A stretch of DNA of 64,000 nt, taken from positions 1 to 64,000 of IMG/VR virus record IMGVR_UViG_3300032676_000934. One strand, written 5' to 3'. The stretch is from a virus. The notes beneath the pieces were generated by a model. It did no database searches. It was not told where the DNA came from and saw only the letters and a program-made list of their open reading frames with translations. Position 1 is the first letter of the stretch; every line of letters starts with the position of its first letter. This document shows, piece by piece, positions 46,480 through 53,191 of this stretch. The position numbers were made by a program, and so were the translations under genes.

Positions 46480-46964
46480 CCTCCTCCGCACCCCGCCGGA
46501 CCGCCGACAACGCCCGCTTCGGGGAAGAGGCCGAGGTCCCTGAGAACGAGACCGCGAAAAAGATCCGGCACGAGATCGCCGTCGCAGGCCTGTGCGGCTT
46601 CGACAGCCTGGATCAGATCCGCGGGCTGCTGAGCGATGCCGCCAACGAGGTCGAGAAGCTGGCCCAGGAAGCCGCCCAACTCCGCTCCCGTCTCCTTGAG
46701 GCTGAGAAGGGCGCCGAGGCGATGCGATGGCAGAGGACTGGCACGAGCACTCAGCCAATCGGGAACGGTCGCGGTGAGAACCAGTGGTTCCGTTCAGCGG
46801 ACGGCAGCATCCGCATGTTCCCGATGGGCTTCGATCCGAACTCGGGCACCTACGGCCGGGTCATCATGCACCGCGGGTTCACCGTCTACCTATGCCCAGG
46901 CGAGACGTTCATTCCGGCGCCTGATCCTCTTGCGCAGAGCCCCGAGGAGTCCGGCGATGCGTGA
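46476..46964 (+). CDS. unknown protein with coiled coil
   Basis: 162 residues. A coiled-coil stretch at about 60-85 (DAANEVEKLAQEAAQLRSRLLEAEKGAEAM), then a beta-rich end (NQWFRSADGSIRMFPMGFDPNSGTYGRVIMHRGFTVYLCPGE). Overlaps the truncated integrase by 8 bases. Function unknown. Confidence 0.6.
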   Translation: MTSSAPRRTADNARFGEEAEVPENETAKKIRHEIAVAGLCGFDSLDQIRGLLSDAANEVEKLAQEAAQLRSRLLEAEKGAEAMRWQRTGTSTQPIGNGRGENQWFRSADGSIRMFPMGFDPNSGTYGRVIMHRGFTVYLCPGETFIPAPDPLAQSPEESGDA

Positions 46965-47322
46965 ACAAGCTTGGCTCGGCTTGATGGTGCTGCTGGGGTG
47001 TGAACTGCCGCCGGAGGCCATGGCCATCGCTCTCGCCATGCCACGCGTCTCTGAGCGGATCTTCCCGTTCAATACGGACGCGGTGTCGGCCTCGTTCACC
47101 CGAGCGTGCGCATTCCTCGGCATTGAGGATCTCCACTTCCATGACCTCAGACATGGAGGGATCACACGCCTTTTCGAGATGGGGCGCACACTGCCTCTCG
47201 TCGCATCCGTCAGTGGCCACCGCTCCTGGCAAAGCCTCAAGCGCTACACCCACCTCAATCACAAGGGCGACCGGTTCGCCGGCTGGCCTTGGCTGAAGGT
47301 CGTTACCGAACCAGAGGCTTAA
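46957..47322 (+). CDS. C-terminal fragment of a tyrosine recombinase
   Basis: 121 residues. From residue 38: FPFNTDAVSASFTRACAFLGIEDLHFHDLRHGGITRLFEMGRTLPLVASVSGHRSWQSLKRYTHLNHKGDRFAGWPWLK. Second catalytic Arg (HDLRH), His/Arg (SGHRS) and nucleophile Tyr (RYTHL) are kept. The arm-binding domain, the core N-terminal part and the first catalytic Arg are absent. The frame opens with a plausible ATG, so it could be expressed as a small protein, but it cannot be a working integrase alone. Confidence 0.8.
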   Translation: MREQAWLGLMVLLGCELPPEAMAIALAMPRVSERIFPFNTDAVSASFTRACAFLGIEDLHFHDLRHGGITRLFEMGRTLPLVASVSGHRSWQSLKRYTHLNHKGDRFAGWPWLKVVTEPEA

Positions 47323-47697
47323 TCACTCCGGCTCCTCTCCGGGGTCGCTAGCGATGGCATCGTAAGCCTGCCCGCCGATCCGATCGGCAATGTCATCGTC
47401 GGCGATGCCTTCGACCTTCACCTCCAGCGTTATCCGGCCGCCTTCAGCGCGAGCCATCGTAAGGGCTTCGTAGAGCTTGTTGGCCGCGTCTCGCATGTCC
47501 TGAACGGCAGCAGGGTCGGCAGGCGTGTCTAGCCCAGGCGGCCGAAGGGTGCGTTCAAGGCGCGCCACGATTTCCGCGTTCATGCTGCGCTTGTTCGCCT
47601 TCGCCGCCTCGGCGAGCAAATCCCGCATGCCGTCAGGCAGCCGGACGAGGAACTTGTCGGCCTGTTCGCTTGGGTACTCGGATCGAGGTTTACGCAT
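47323..47697 (-). CDS. Mnt/Arc-like ribbon-helix-helix repressor
   Basis: 124 residues from ATG at 47697 (a frame to 47763 would run through the operators). [46 protein letters not shown] is an Arc-type ribbon-helix-helix; the rest ([30 protein letters not shown]) may be a Mnt-like oligomerisation tail. It is divergent from an Arc-like gene and antirepressor, as in P22 immI. Confidence 0.82.
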   Translation of the reverse strand: MRKPRSEYPSEQADKFLVRLPDGMRDLLAEAAKANKRSMNAEIVARLERTLRPPGLDTPADPAAVQDMRDAANKLYEALTMARAEGGRITLEVKVEGIADDDIADRIGGQAYDAIASDPGEEPE

Positions 47698-47706
47698 GAG
47701 GGCGCG

Positions 47707-47778
47707 CCATAGCACGTCGCTATGGAGCTTGACACGGCGGCGAGTCGATATGTAGAACTCCATAGCGGCTTGCTATGG
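47707..47778. promoter_or_regulatory. twin operators and promoter of the immI-like module
   Basis: Two palindromes: CCATAGC-N5-GCTATGG at 47707-47725 and again at 47760-47778, centres 53 bases apart (about five helical turns). Between them a rightward promoter: TTGACA (47729-47734), 18 bases, TAGAAC (47753-47758). The second operator covers its start site and abuts the ribosome site GGAG of the Arc-like gene. This arrangement would allow loop or cooperative repression of both divergent genes. Confidence 0.8.
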
Positions 47779-47785
47779 AGAGAAC

Positions 47786-48037
47786 ATGCCTCGCCCACGC
47801 TATCCCAGCGATGATGTCGACAAGCTGATGCTGCGGTTCCCGGCAGGGCTTCGCCCCCGGCTTGAACAGCGGGCGAAAGCAAACCTGCGATCGATGAATA
47901 GCGAGGTCGTCATGATCCTCGCGACGGCACTCGGAGCCGAAAGCAAGGAGACGACGACGGGGGTGCAGTTTGGCGACCCATCCCCCGCCGCCGCGCACGA
48001 AGCCGCCCGCAAGGGCGATCCCGTCACCCACGGCTAG
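47786..48037 (+). CDS. Arc-like ribbon-helix-helix repressor
   Basis: 83 residues: RPRYPSDDVDKLMLRFPAGLRPRLEQRAKANLRSMNSEVVMILATAL, an Arc fold with the basic strand LMLRFP and the RSMNSEVV helix. The C-terminal tail is disordered. Co-transcribed with the antirepressor 9 bases downstream. Expected role is autorepression and damping of the antirepressor, as P22 Arc does. Confidence 0.85.
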   Translation: MPRPRYPSDDVDKLMLRFPAGLRPRLEQRAKANLRSMNSEVVMILATALGAESKETTTGVQFGDPSPAAAHEAARKGDPVTHG

Positions 48038-48046
48038 GAGCCGCAG

Positions 48047-48796
48047 ATGAGCAACGATAGCACGAACGGCAGCCTGACGCCCTTCAATTTCGAGGGCGCG
48101 CCGGTTCGCGTCGTCCAGATTGACGGCGAACCTTACCTCGTCGGCAAGGATGTGGCCGAGCGCCTGGGTTACGCAGACGCAACGACAGCGATCCGGTCGC
48201 ACTGCCGTGGGGTGCAAAAGCTGCACCCCATCCCCGATAGCCTTGGCCGCGTTCAGGAAGTTCGCGTTCTCTCCGAACCTGATGTGCTTCGGCTGATCGT
48301 CAAGAGCAACCTGCCGGCCGCCGAGCGCTTTGAACGCTGGGTCTTTGAGGAGGTTCTGCCGACGATCCGGAAGACCGGACGGTATGGCGCGGCCGATCCG
48401 ATGGCCGCCTTGAATGACGCGGCATCGCTGCGCACCCTGCTTCTCGCCTCCGCGGAGCGCGAACTGACGCTTCAGGCAAAGATCGAGGCCGACAAGCCCA
48501 AGACCGGCTTCTTCGATCGCTTCATGAACGCGGACGGCCTTTTCGGCCTCCAGAATGCCGGCCGGATCTTGATTGAGCCGCCCAACAAGTTCGTCGGCTG
48601 GCTGAAGCAGCAGTTCCTCTTCTACCAAGGCGGGTCGCTCGTCCCCCGCGCGCAGTACCGCACAATGGGGATCTTTGAGGTCAAGGCGACGGTCGTAGAC
48701 GACAAGGCCCGCTATCAGACCTACGTCACGCCGAAGGGCCTTCAGTACCTCGCCAAGAAGCTCGGCAAGAGCATCCCCGGACTGGAGGAGGCATGA
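48047..48796 (+). CDS. antirepressor, Bro-N plus KilA-C type
   Basis: 249 residues. Bro-N domain at about 10-110 (FNFEGAPVRVVQIDGEPYLVGKDVAERLGYADATTAIRSHCRG, VRVLSEPDVLRLIVKSNLPAAERFERWVFEEVLPTIRKTGRYG). The C-terminal part 140-249 (GLFGLQNAGRILIEPPNKFVGWLKQQFLFYQGGSLVPRAQYRTMGIFEVKATVVDDKARYQTYVTPKGLQYLAKKLG) is the KilAC/ANT domain. Likely target is the cI-like repressor, which lacks a cleavage domain. Confidence 0.9.
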   Translation: MSNDSTNGSLTPFNFEGAPVRVVQIDGEPYLVGKDVAERLGYADATTAIRSHCRGVQKLHPIPDSLGRVQEVRVLSEPDVLRLIVKSNLPAAERFERWVFEEVLPTIRKTGRYGAADPMAALNDAASLRTLLLASAERELTLQAKIEADKPKTGFFDRFMNADGLFGLQNAGRILIEPPNKFVGWLKQQFLFYQGGSLVPRAQYRTMGIFEVKATVVDDKARYQTYVTPKGLQYLAKKLGKSIPGLEEA

Positions 48797-49038
48797 TGTC
48801 GGCGTTCATCGTGGACGTGAACGACCGCGGCGAGGATGCCGAGGGCAACGACTACAACTACCGCGTCCAGCCGCACGTGATCGCGGCCGGGCTGATGGTC
48901 GAGTTGCCGGTCCTGATCCGCTTCCCCGACGGCCGGCTTCAGGAGGCCATGCAGCCGCGGATCACACAGAAAGGGCTCGCGCACATGCGGGCCGAACTGG
49001 ACGCCGAGAAGGCCGGTCACAAGCCCGGTCGCGCCTAA
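48793..49038 (+). CDS. unknown small protein
   Basis: 81 residues: SAFIVDVNDRGEDAEGNDYNYRVQPHVIAAGLMVELPVLIRFPDGRLQEAMQPRITQKGLAHMRAEL. Ends in a winged-helix-like RITQKGLA pattern. Its ATG overlaps the antirepressor stop, so it belongs to the same operon. Confidence 0.6.
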   Translation: MMSAFIVDVNDRGEDAEGNDYNYRVQPHVIAAGLMVELPVLIRFPDGRLQEAMQPRITQKGLAHMRAELDAEKAGHKPGRA

Positions 49039-49068
49039 CCCCTCCCCACAGATAGGAGAGAAGCGATG
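49034..49068 (+). repeat. repeated gene-leader sequence, copy 1
   Basis: A stop-plus-leader cassette: CCTAACCCCTCCCC, then ACAGATAGGAGAGAAGCG and ATG. Near-identical copies precede the genes at 49770 and 49993. It holds the ribosome site AGGAGA. Confidence 0.8.
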
Positions 49069-49362
49069 CCGAAAGTCACCGACCCGCAGCAGTCCGCGCT
49101 AGTGAAGCTCAAGGCTCACGGCGGCGAAGGCGTCCTCGACAAGCACGGAAAGATCGTAGCCAGCGGCGTCCGGCTGCTCGGCTTCGATCCGGTAACGTGG
49201 CTGCGTCTGCTCACGACCGGCCACTTGGAGGTGCGCGGCGACCTTCGCGTCGGCCTCACAAAGAAAGGCGAGGCAGCTGCCATCGCCACGCCGCTCAAGG
49301 TCAACCCGCACGGCATCCATAGCCGACGCGAGCCGACCCCCGCTCACCCCGGAGCAGAGTGA
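49066..49362 (+). CDS. unknown protein with winged-helix-like end
   Basis: 98 residues: DPQQSALVKLKAHGGEGVLDKHGKIVASGVRLLGFDPVTWLRLLTTGHLEVRGDLRVGLTKKGEAAAI. The L...G......G.I.A.G....F...TWLRL...G.L......RV.LT..G pattern suggests a small winged helix. Preceded by leader copy 1. Function unknown. Confidence 0.6.
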   Translation: MPKVTDPQQSALVKLKAHGGEGVLDKHGKIVASGVRLLGFDPVTWLRLLTTGHLEVRGDLRVGLTKKGEAAAIATPLKVNPHGIHSRREPTPAHPGAE

Positions 49363-49613
49363 TGACCGACGAGATTTCGCAGATGGACGAGGACAACGCT
49401 TGGCGAAAAGACGGCGAGCGCCACGGCTGGACTCTCCCGCCGAAGGCCGCTTGGCCGCTGCGTCTACCGATCGTCCGCGCCGTCCGCGCCGCGTGGCTGG
49501 ACTACCAGGTCCACAAGGCCGCATCGGAGTGGGCGTCTATGGGCATCGGCGTCGGTGGCCCCAATCAGCGCGATCTCTGGATCCTGTACGCCGTCGCTCG
49601 CGGGTGGTGCTGA
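49359..49613 (+). CDS. unknown small protein
   Basis: 84 residues: WRKDGERHGWTLPPKAAWPLRLPIVRAVRAAWLDYQVHKAASEWASMGIGVGGPNQRDLWILYAVARGWC. The W..G...GW.LP..A.WP.RLP..R..R......V...A......GIG.G..N..D.WILYA..RGW pattern is a known short phage family without function. Confidence 0.68.
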   Translation: MMTDEISQMDEDNAWRKDGERHGWTLPPKAAWPLRLPIVRAVRAAWLDYQVHKAASEWASMGIGVGGPNQRDLWILYAVARGWC

Positions 49614-49741
49614 TGAGCGCTTTGCTCGCCATTCTTACCGCGGTCGGCATCCTCGCGAACGTCGTCGGCGCGCTGTGCATCATCGTGCCGTGCGTCGCGT
49701 GGCTCGGCTTCATGGCCTGGGCTTTGACTGACCCCGCCTAA
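49613..49741 (+). CDS. 42-residue membrane protein
   Basis: SALLAILTAVGILANVVGAL then CIIVPCVAWLGFMAWALT. Nearly all hydrophobic, two spans at most. Overlaps the previous stop by one base. Function unknown. Confidence 0.55.
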   Translation: MSALLAILTAVGILANVVGALCIIVPCVAWLGFMAWALTDPA

Positions 49742-49772
49742 CCCCTCCCCCACAGATAGGAGAGAAGCGATG
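49738..49772 (+). repeat. repeated gene-leader sequence, copy 2
   Basis: CCTAACCCCTCCCCC, ACAGATAGGAGAGAAGCG, ATG: identical to copy 1 except one extra C. Confidence 0.8.
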
Positions 49773-49955
49773 GAAGACGTGGATCTTGGCCTCAAGCTGC
49801 TGGCCTACTGCCGCAATCACATCAAGGAGCAGGCCATCACCTGCCCGGAAACCGTCTACCAGAGCGACCGGGTTGTGGAGAGTTCCTACGCCTTTGTCGA
49901 AGGCGTTTGCGACATCGTTGGGTACGCGCAAAGCGCCGATGATGACGAGGACTGA
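49770..49955 (+). CDS. unknown small protein
   Basis: 61 residues: EDVDLGLKLLAYCRNHIKEQAITCPETVYQSDRVVESSYAFVEGVCDIVGYAQSADDDED. Short helical protein with acidic end; the leader before it is copy 2 of the repeat. Confidence 0.6.
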   Translation: MEDVDLGLKLLAYCRNHIKEQAITCPETVYQSDRVVESSYAFVEGVCDIVGYAQSADDDED

Positions 49956-49960
49956 CCCCG

Positions 49961-49995
49961 CCTAGCCTTTCTGCGCAAATAGGAGAGAAGCGATG
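49961..49995 (+). repeat. repeated gene-leader sequence, copy 3
   Basis: CCTAGCCTTTCTGCG, CAAATAGGAGAGAAGCG, ATG: diverged in the middle, with the last 15 bases and the upstream TGACCCCGCCTA shared with copy 2. Confidence 0.75.
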
Positions 49996-50142
49996 AGCGA
50001 GGAGACGCCCCGGCGGTTCAAGGGTGCTGCGCATCGCTGCGCGACTTCGCCCTTGAGCCGCCAAAGCTTACGGCCGGTAGTGGTTTTCATAGAGCCGCGG
50101 CAACACCTGAGCACCTCAGGTGCTCTAATCATGGAGCACTGA
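49993..50142 (+). CDS. 49-codon frame, probably truncated by a palindromic repeat
   Basis: MSEETPRRFKGAAHRCATSP then LSRQSLRPVVVFIEPRQHLSTSG. Codons after about the eighth are made of the REP-like palindrome at 50012-50076, so the original gene was probably cut by that element. It starts at the conserved leader copy 3. Confidence 0.4.
   Translation: MSEETPRRFKGAAHRCATSPLSRQSLRPVVVFIEPRQHLSTSGALIMEH
50012..50076. repeat. REP-like palindromic repeat, copy 1
   Basis: Stem GGCGGTTCAAGGG / CCCTTGAGCCGCC around GTGCTGCGCATCGCTGCGCG; then AGCTTACGGCCG. The same plan and many identical bases occur at 52445-52513. Another small hairpin GAGCACC-TCA-GGTGCTC lies at 50109-50125. Confidence 0.7.
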
Positions 50143-50143
50143 G

Positions 50144-50425
50144 ATGGATATCGGCTATCCATTAATACTGATATCTGGGATAGCAATCGGTTGGGGCTTC
50201 ACACAATTTTATTGGGAGCGCCGAGAACTACGCACAGCAAAAGCCTCTCAAGATCAGGGAGAGCGGGCATTTGAGCGATCGGCTCAGATCGCCGAAGCCT
50301 GGAGATGCGAAGTCACAGGACCTTACGACGCCCCGCAAAATGTTCGAGAGCGCATCGAGCGCCAGAACAAGGTTGCTTGCGAGATAGCCGCTGCAATCCG
50401 GGCAGAAATTGGGGGAAGACGTTGA
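50144..50425 (+). CDS. small membrane-anchored helical protein
   Basis: 93 residues. N-terminal span DIGYPLILISGIAIGWGFTQF, then a long polar helix YWERRELRTAKASQDQGERAFERSAQIAEAWRCEVTGPYDAPQNVRERIERQNKVACEIAAAIRAEI. Function unknown. Confidence 0.6.
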   Translation: MDIGYPLILISGIAIGWGFTQFYWERRELRTAKASQDQGERAFERSAQIAEAWRCEVTGPYDAPQNVRERIERQNKVACEIAAAIRAEIGGRR

Positions 50426-50426
50426 A

Positions 50427-50789
50427 ATGAAGCATGGGCACCAACCCACCGTTAGAAATCACGAACGTCCAGATCCGCCCACTACAGGAAGTGCTGTCGT
50501 GCCTCCAAAGACTTCGTGGAATTGCGCGGCACGCAAGCAAGGTACGGCCGGTGGCAATGATCCTGCTGATTGCGACTGGCCGGTCTGCGGCTGCGATCCT
50601 TACGCGGACAAGGTCATTGCCGCGCTTCAAGACGCCGGAGTCATTGTTGCCGCACCCGGCTGGAAGCTGGTTCCCGCCCGACCCACGGAAGCGATGATCA
50701 AGGCCGCGGGAAGCGAATGGGTGCTCGAACGCCTTTGGCGAGCGATGCTTGCGGCCGCGCCAAATCCTACGGGAGGCGACGCTAAGTGA
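50427..50789 (+). CDS. phage protein with GWKLVP module
   Basis: 120 residues from ATG at 50427. Cys-rich middle (WNCAARK..., DCDWPVCGCDPYADKVIAALQDAG) and the mobile module APGWKLVPARPTEAMIKAAGSEWVLERLWRAMLAAAP. It shares this module with 15943-16152 (GWVLVP...AMIAAAP). Confidence 0.68.
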   Translation: MKHGHQPTVRNHERPDPPTTGSAVVPPKTSWNCAARKQGTAGGNDPADCDWPVCGCDPYADKVIAALQDAGVIVAAPGWKLVPARPTEAMIKAAGSEWVLERLWRAMLAAAPNPTGGDAK

Positions 50790-50929
50790 GCGGCCCCTTG
50801 GATCAACGAACCGCCACATCCGGCGAGGCACTAACAGATGGGATGATAGGGGTCGGGACAGCGGTGCCTCCTGAAAATGGACTGATCGAATTTTCGTGTG
50901 CGAGCCGCACGAGAATTTTCGAACCTTGA
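50786..50929 (+). pseudogene. 5' fragment of an early gene probably interrupted by the IS110 element
   Basis: GTG start overlaps the preceding stop (GTGA), and coding looks normal for about 30 codons (SGPLDQRTATSGEALTDGMIGVGTAVPPENG). The frame then runs into the hairpin-bearing sequence before the transposase and stops at 50929. No matching 3' part is found after the element. Confidence 0.45.
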
Positions 50930-52400
50930 CGGTGCGGAATACGCAGATCGCTTGCTTTCGGCCTTGAGAACGCGATGTCGGCGGCGTTGCCCGAACCGCG
51001 CCCAGCCGCCTTCGGACCTAAAATGGGGCATTCCGCCTCGATTTTAGGTTCAGGTGAGACAGCGCAATGTACTATGTCGGCCTCGACCTCGGTCTCAAGA
51101 AGACCGCCGTGTGTATCGTTGACGAAGACGATAAAATTATTCGCAGGGGCGATATTGATAGTGAGCCAGAAGCCATCGCGCTCTGGCTGTACGAGCAGAA
51201 GCTGACCTACAAACGCGTCGGCCTGGAGTCGGGCATGATGCATGAGTATATTTATTTCGGCCTCGTGAAGGCCGGGTATCCGGCCATCGTCATCAACTCG
51301 GCCGACTCGCGGAACTTCCTCAAGAACAAGATCAACAAGACGGATAAGTCTGACGCGCATGGCATCGCCCGCATGATGCGGATGAAGCACTACCGCGAGG
51401 TCTACGTGAAGACGGAGGAGAGCAGGCGCCAGAGGGCGCTGCTCGCATCGCGCAAGTTGGCCATCGCCAAGATGCGGGACACTGAGACCCACATCCGCGG
51501 GATCATTCGTCACTTCGGGTTCAAGCTTGGCAAGGTCACGAGAAAGCAGTTCGAACCTCGCGTCCGTGAACTCATCGAGCATGATGCCATGCTAATGGCG
51601 ACCGTAGAGCCGATGCTGGCCTTGGCTCGGGCGGCGCGGGAACAGGCGAACACCCTGACCCGGCAGGTGTTGGCCATCGTCAGAGCCTGTCCCGTCTGTC
51701 AGATCCTGATCACGTGCCCTGGGGTCGGTCCCATTGTGGCGCTGATGTTCAAGACCACCATTGACCTGCCGACCCGGTTCCGGAACGCCAAGGCAGTCGG
51801 TGCGGCAGTGGGATTGACCCCGCGACGGTGGGAGTCAGGCGACACGAAGCGCATGGGCCGGATCTCCAAAATTGGAGACGAAGAGCTTCGCACCAGCCTA
51901 TTTGAAGGCGCCCAGGCGTTCCTGGCGATGAACAAGAGGCCGTGCTGGCTGCACACTTGGGCGCAGGAACTGAAGGAGAAGAAGGGGCACTACAAGGCGG
52001 TCATTGCGCTTGCCCGCAAGATCGCGATGGTCCTATACATTCTGTGGATCGAGATGCGGCCGTTCCGTTGGGACGATCAGCCCGTAGCTTGATCACGAGC
52101 TTCCGCCGTTGAGGCGGGAGGTGTCCGTCAAGGACCGAGGGGTTGGTTGGTTCCGGGTCTTACCTTGCAGGGGCATCCGCCTGCTGCGTCTAACAGATTG
52201 GAACACCAACTCGCGGATACCCATCTTGGAGCAGGTTCGCCCTGGCTCCGTAAGCAAGAGCGCAGTCCCTGACGTGATGACTACCTTCCTCAACTTCGAT
52301 CAGTTCGAAAGGCGGTAACGACGCAGATGCGTTGAACGAGATCCCCTCAAGGGGAGCACCTTCGGTGTGCCGTTAAATACGTTGGCCCGCGCGAGTGGGA
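50870..52400 (+). mobile_element. IS110-family insertion element (ends approximate)
   Basis: The transposase at 51067-52092 plus long non-coding flanks. IS110 elements have no clear terminal repeats, so the edges are guesses. The 5' flank (50930-51066, no gene) contains hairpin CGTG-TGCGAGC-CGCACG flanked by two GAATTTTC copies (50889-50920). The 3' flank (52093-52530, no gene) contains GCTTCCGCCGTTGAGGCGGG, AGATCCCCTCAAGGGGAGCA and CACCTTCGGTGTG hairpins. Either flank may encode the bridge RNA. Confidence 0.6.
51067..52092 (+). CDS. IS110-family DEDD transposase
   Basis: 341 residues. DEDD domain: YVGLDLGLKKT with Asp7, RVGLESG with Glu54, INKTDKSDAHGIARMM with Asp93 and Asp96. C-terminal Tnp_20 domain: ILITCPGVGPIVALMFKTTIDLPTRFRNAKAVGAAVGLTPRRWESGDTKRMGRISKIGDEELR, including the likely Ser nucleophile in GRISK. 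Full length, so the element may be active. The enzyme works with a bridge RNA. Confidence 0.92.
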   Translation: MYYVGLDLGLKKTAVCIVDEDDKIIRRGDIDSEPEAIALWLYEQKLTYKRVGLESGMMHEYIYFGLVKAGYPAIVINSADSRNFLKNKINKTDKSDAHGIARMMRMKHYREVYVKTEESRRQRALLASRKLAIAKMRDTETHIRGIIRHFGFKLGKVTRKQFEPRVRELIEHDAMLMATVEPMLALARAAREQANTLTRQVLAIVRACPVCQILITCPGVGPIVALMFKTTIDLPTRFRNAKAVGAAVGLTPRRWESGDTKRMGRISKIGDEELRTSLFEGAQAFLAMNKRPCWLHTWAQELKEKKGHYKAVIALARKIAMVLYILWIEMRPFRWDDQPVA

Positions 52401-52533
52401 GCCGTAGATGAGATTGGCAGCCGTACTTTTTATGATCGCCCGACGCTCGGGTAGTTCAAGGACGCTTCGCGCCGCTGCGCGGTAAATCCTTGAGCTACCC
52501 GAGCTTACGGCCGTTCCTGCTCGGCATGGGTTG
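52093..52533. other. non-coding stretch after transposase
   Basis: No convincing gene. The first 300 bases are probably the 3' part of the IS110 element with several hairpins; the last 90 contain REP-like copy 2. A frame at 52109-52318 is present but has no start site or normal codon use. Confidence 0.5.
52445..52513. repeat. REP-like palindromic repeat, copy 2
   Basis: An 18-bp stem, GCTCGGGTAGTTCAAGGA / TCCTTGAGCTACCCGAGC (one G-T pair), with a loop holding CGCGCCGCTGCGCG, then AGCTTACGGCCG as in copy 1. The two copies bracket the region holding the IS110 element. Confidence 0.75.
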
Positions 52534-52854
52534 CTAAGGCGGGGTACTGCCTTCCGCTCTGAAGATAATTCGGTTGGCCTGATCGACCGGACCGTCTGGG
52601 ACGAAAGTCCCGTGCTCGTAGACGGCTTCGACCAACTCTTTAAGTGCGGTCAGAAGTTCGGGTGCGGCGGCGATCAGCCGGGCATTGGCTCTCGCCTCCT
52701 CCAGCGTTGCCGTCATCGCATTACCCATGAACGCCACGGTGATCGTGGCCGGGTGATCGCAGGAGACAGTCACATCCGCCGGACGCGGAATGGAAGCGAT
52801 GGCTGGATCTGTAAAGTCGTGGACGAACCAAGGTCCACGGGTAAAGGCGGCCAT
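52534..52854 (-). CDS. mobile phage module protein (RGPW...LIAAAPELL)
   Basis: 106 residues: AAFTRGPWFVHDFTDPAIASIPRPADVTVSCDHPATITVAFMG, then EEARANARLIAAAPELLTALKELVEAVYE. Same two-part module as the gene at 38541. Opposite strand to its surroundings, with GGAGG six bases before the ATG. Its promoter region carries shared operators. Confidence 0.75.
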   Translation of the reverse strand: MAAFTRGPWFVHDFTDPAIASIPRPADVTVSCDHPATITVAFMGNAMTATLEEARANARLIAAAPELLTALKELVEAVYEHGTFVPDGPVDQANRIIFRAEGSTPP

Positions 52855-52860
52855 TCGAAA

Positions 52861-52935
52861 TCCTCCAATCCGATACCGTATTGCAGCCTAATCCGGTATC
52901 GGATAGCTTGCAACAAGCGGTATCGGATTGGAGGA
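52861..52935. promoter_or_regulatory. operator region between divergent genes
   Basis: A perfect 18-bp inverted repeat, TCCTCCAATCCGATACCG (52861-52878) and its complement (52918-52935), encloses ATCCGGTATCGGAT (52891-52904). The outer repeats contain the ribosome sites of both divergent genes. The 14-mer recurs exactly at 53166-53179 before the ribbon-helix-helix gene, its likely binder. Confidence 0.75.
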
Positions 52936-52940
52936 CGAAA

Positions 52941-53159
52941 ATGACGGACCACAAGAGCGTAGATACCCTTGGAGATGCGCTTCCTCGCGAGATGACGCGA
53001 GTTCGTGAATTGATCCCGCGGTACGAGAGCGTTCCCATGGGCGGGTTGGCCGCCAACATGATGCGGCACTCGCTGGACCGAGCGCAGATAGCCCTCGCTC
53101 ACGGTGACGTGGTGGCGATGATCCGCTGTTACAAAGACCTCAAGGGTTACGAGGCGTGA
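52941..53159 (+). CDS. small helical protein
   Basis: 72 residues from ATG at 52941 with GGAGGACG upstream. DTLGDALPREMTRVRELIPRYESVPMGGLAANMMRHSLDRAQIALAHGDVVAMIRCYKDLKGYEA: the LP.EM.RVREL...Y...P.....A...M...L..A..A...GD...M...Y..L pattern is a common phage family of unknown role. Confidence 0.7.
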   Translation: MTDHKSVDTLGDALPREMTRVRELIPRYESVPMGGLAANMMRHSLDRAQIALAHGDVVAMIRCYKDLKGYEA

Positions 53160-53165
53160 CGCCAG

Positions 53166-53179
53166 ATCCGGTATCGGAT
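53166..53179. promoter_or_regulatory. operator copy before ribbon-helix-helix gene
   Basis: ATCCGGTATCGGAT, identical to 52891-52904. It lies 13 bases upstream of the ATG at 53192, suggesting autoregulation. Confidence 0.7.
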
Positions 53180-53191
53180 ACGGCCGCACGC

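Noticed and set aside
52109-52318. 69-codon gene after the transposase
   Set aside because: It lies in the non-coding flank of the insertion element and lacks a ribosome site.
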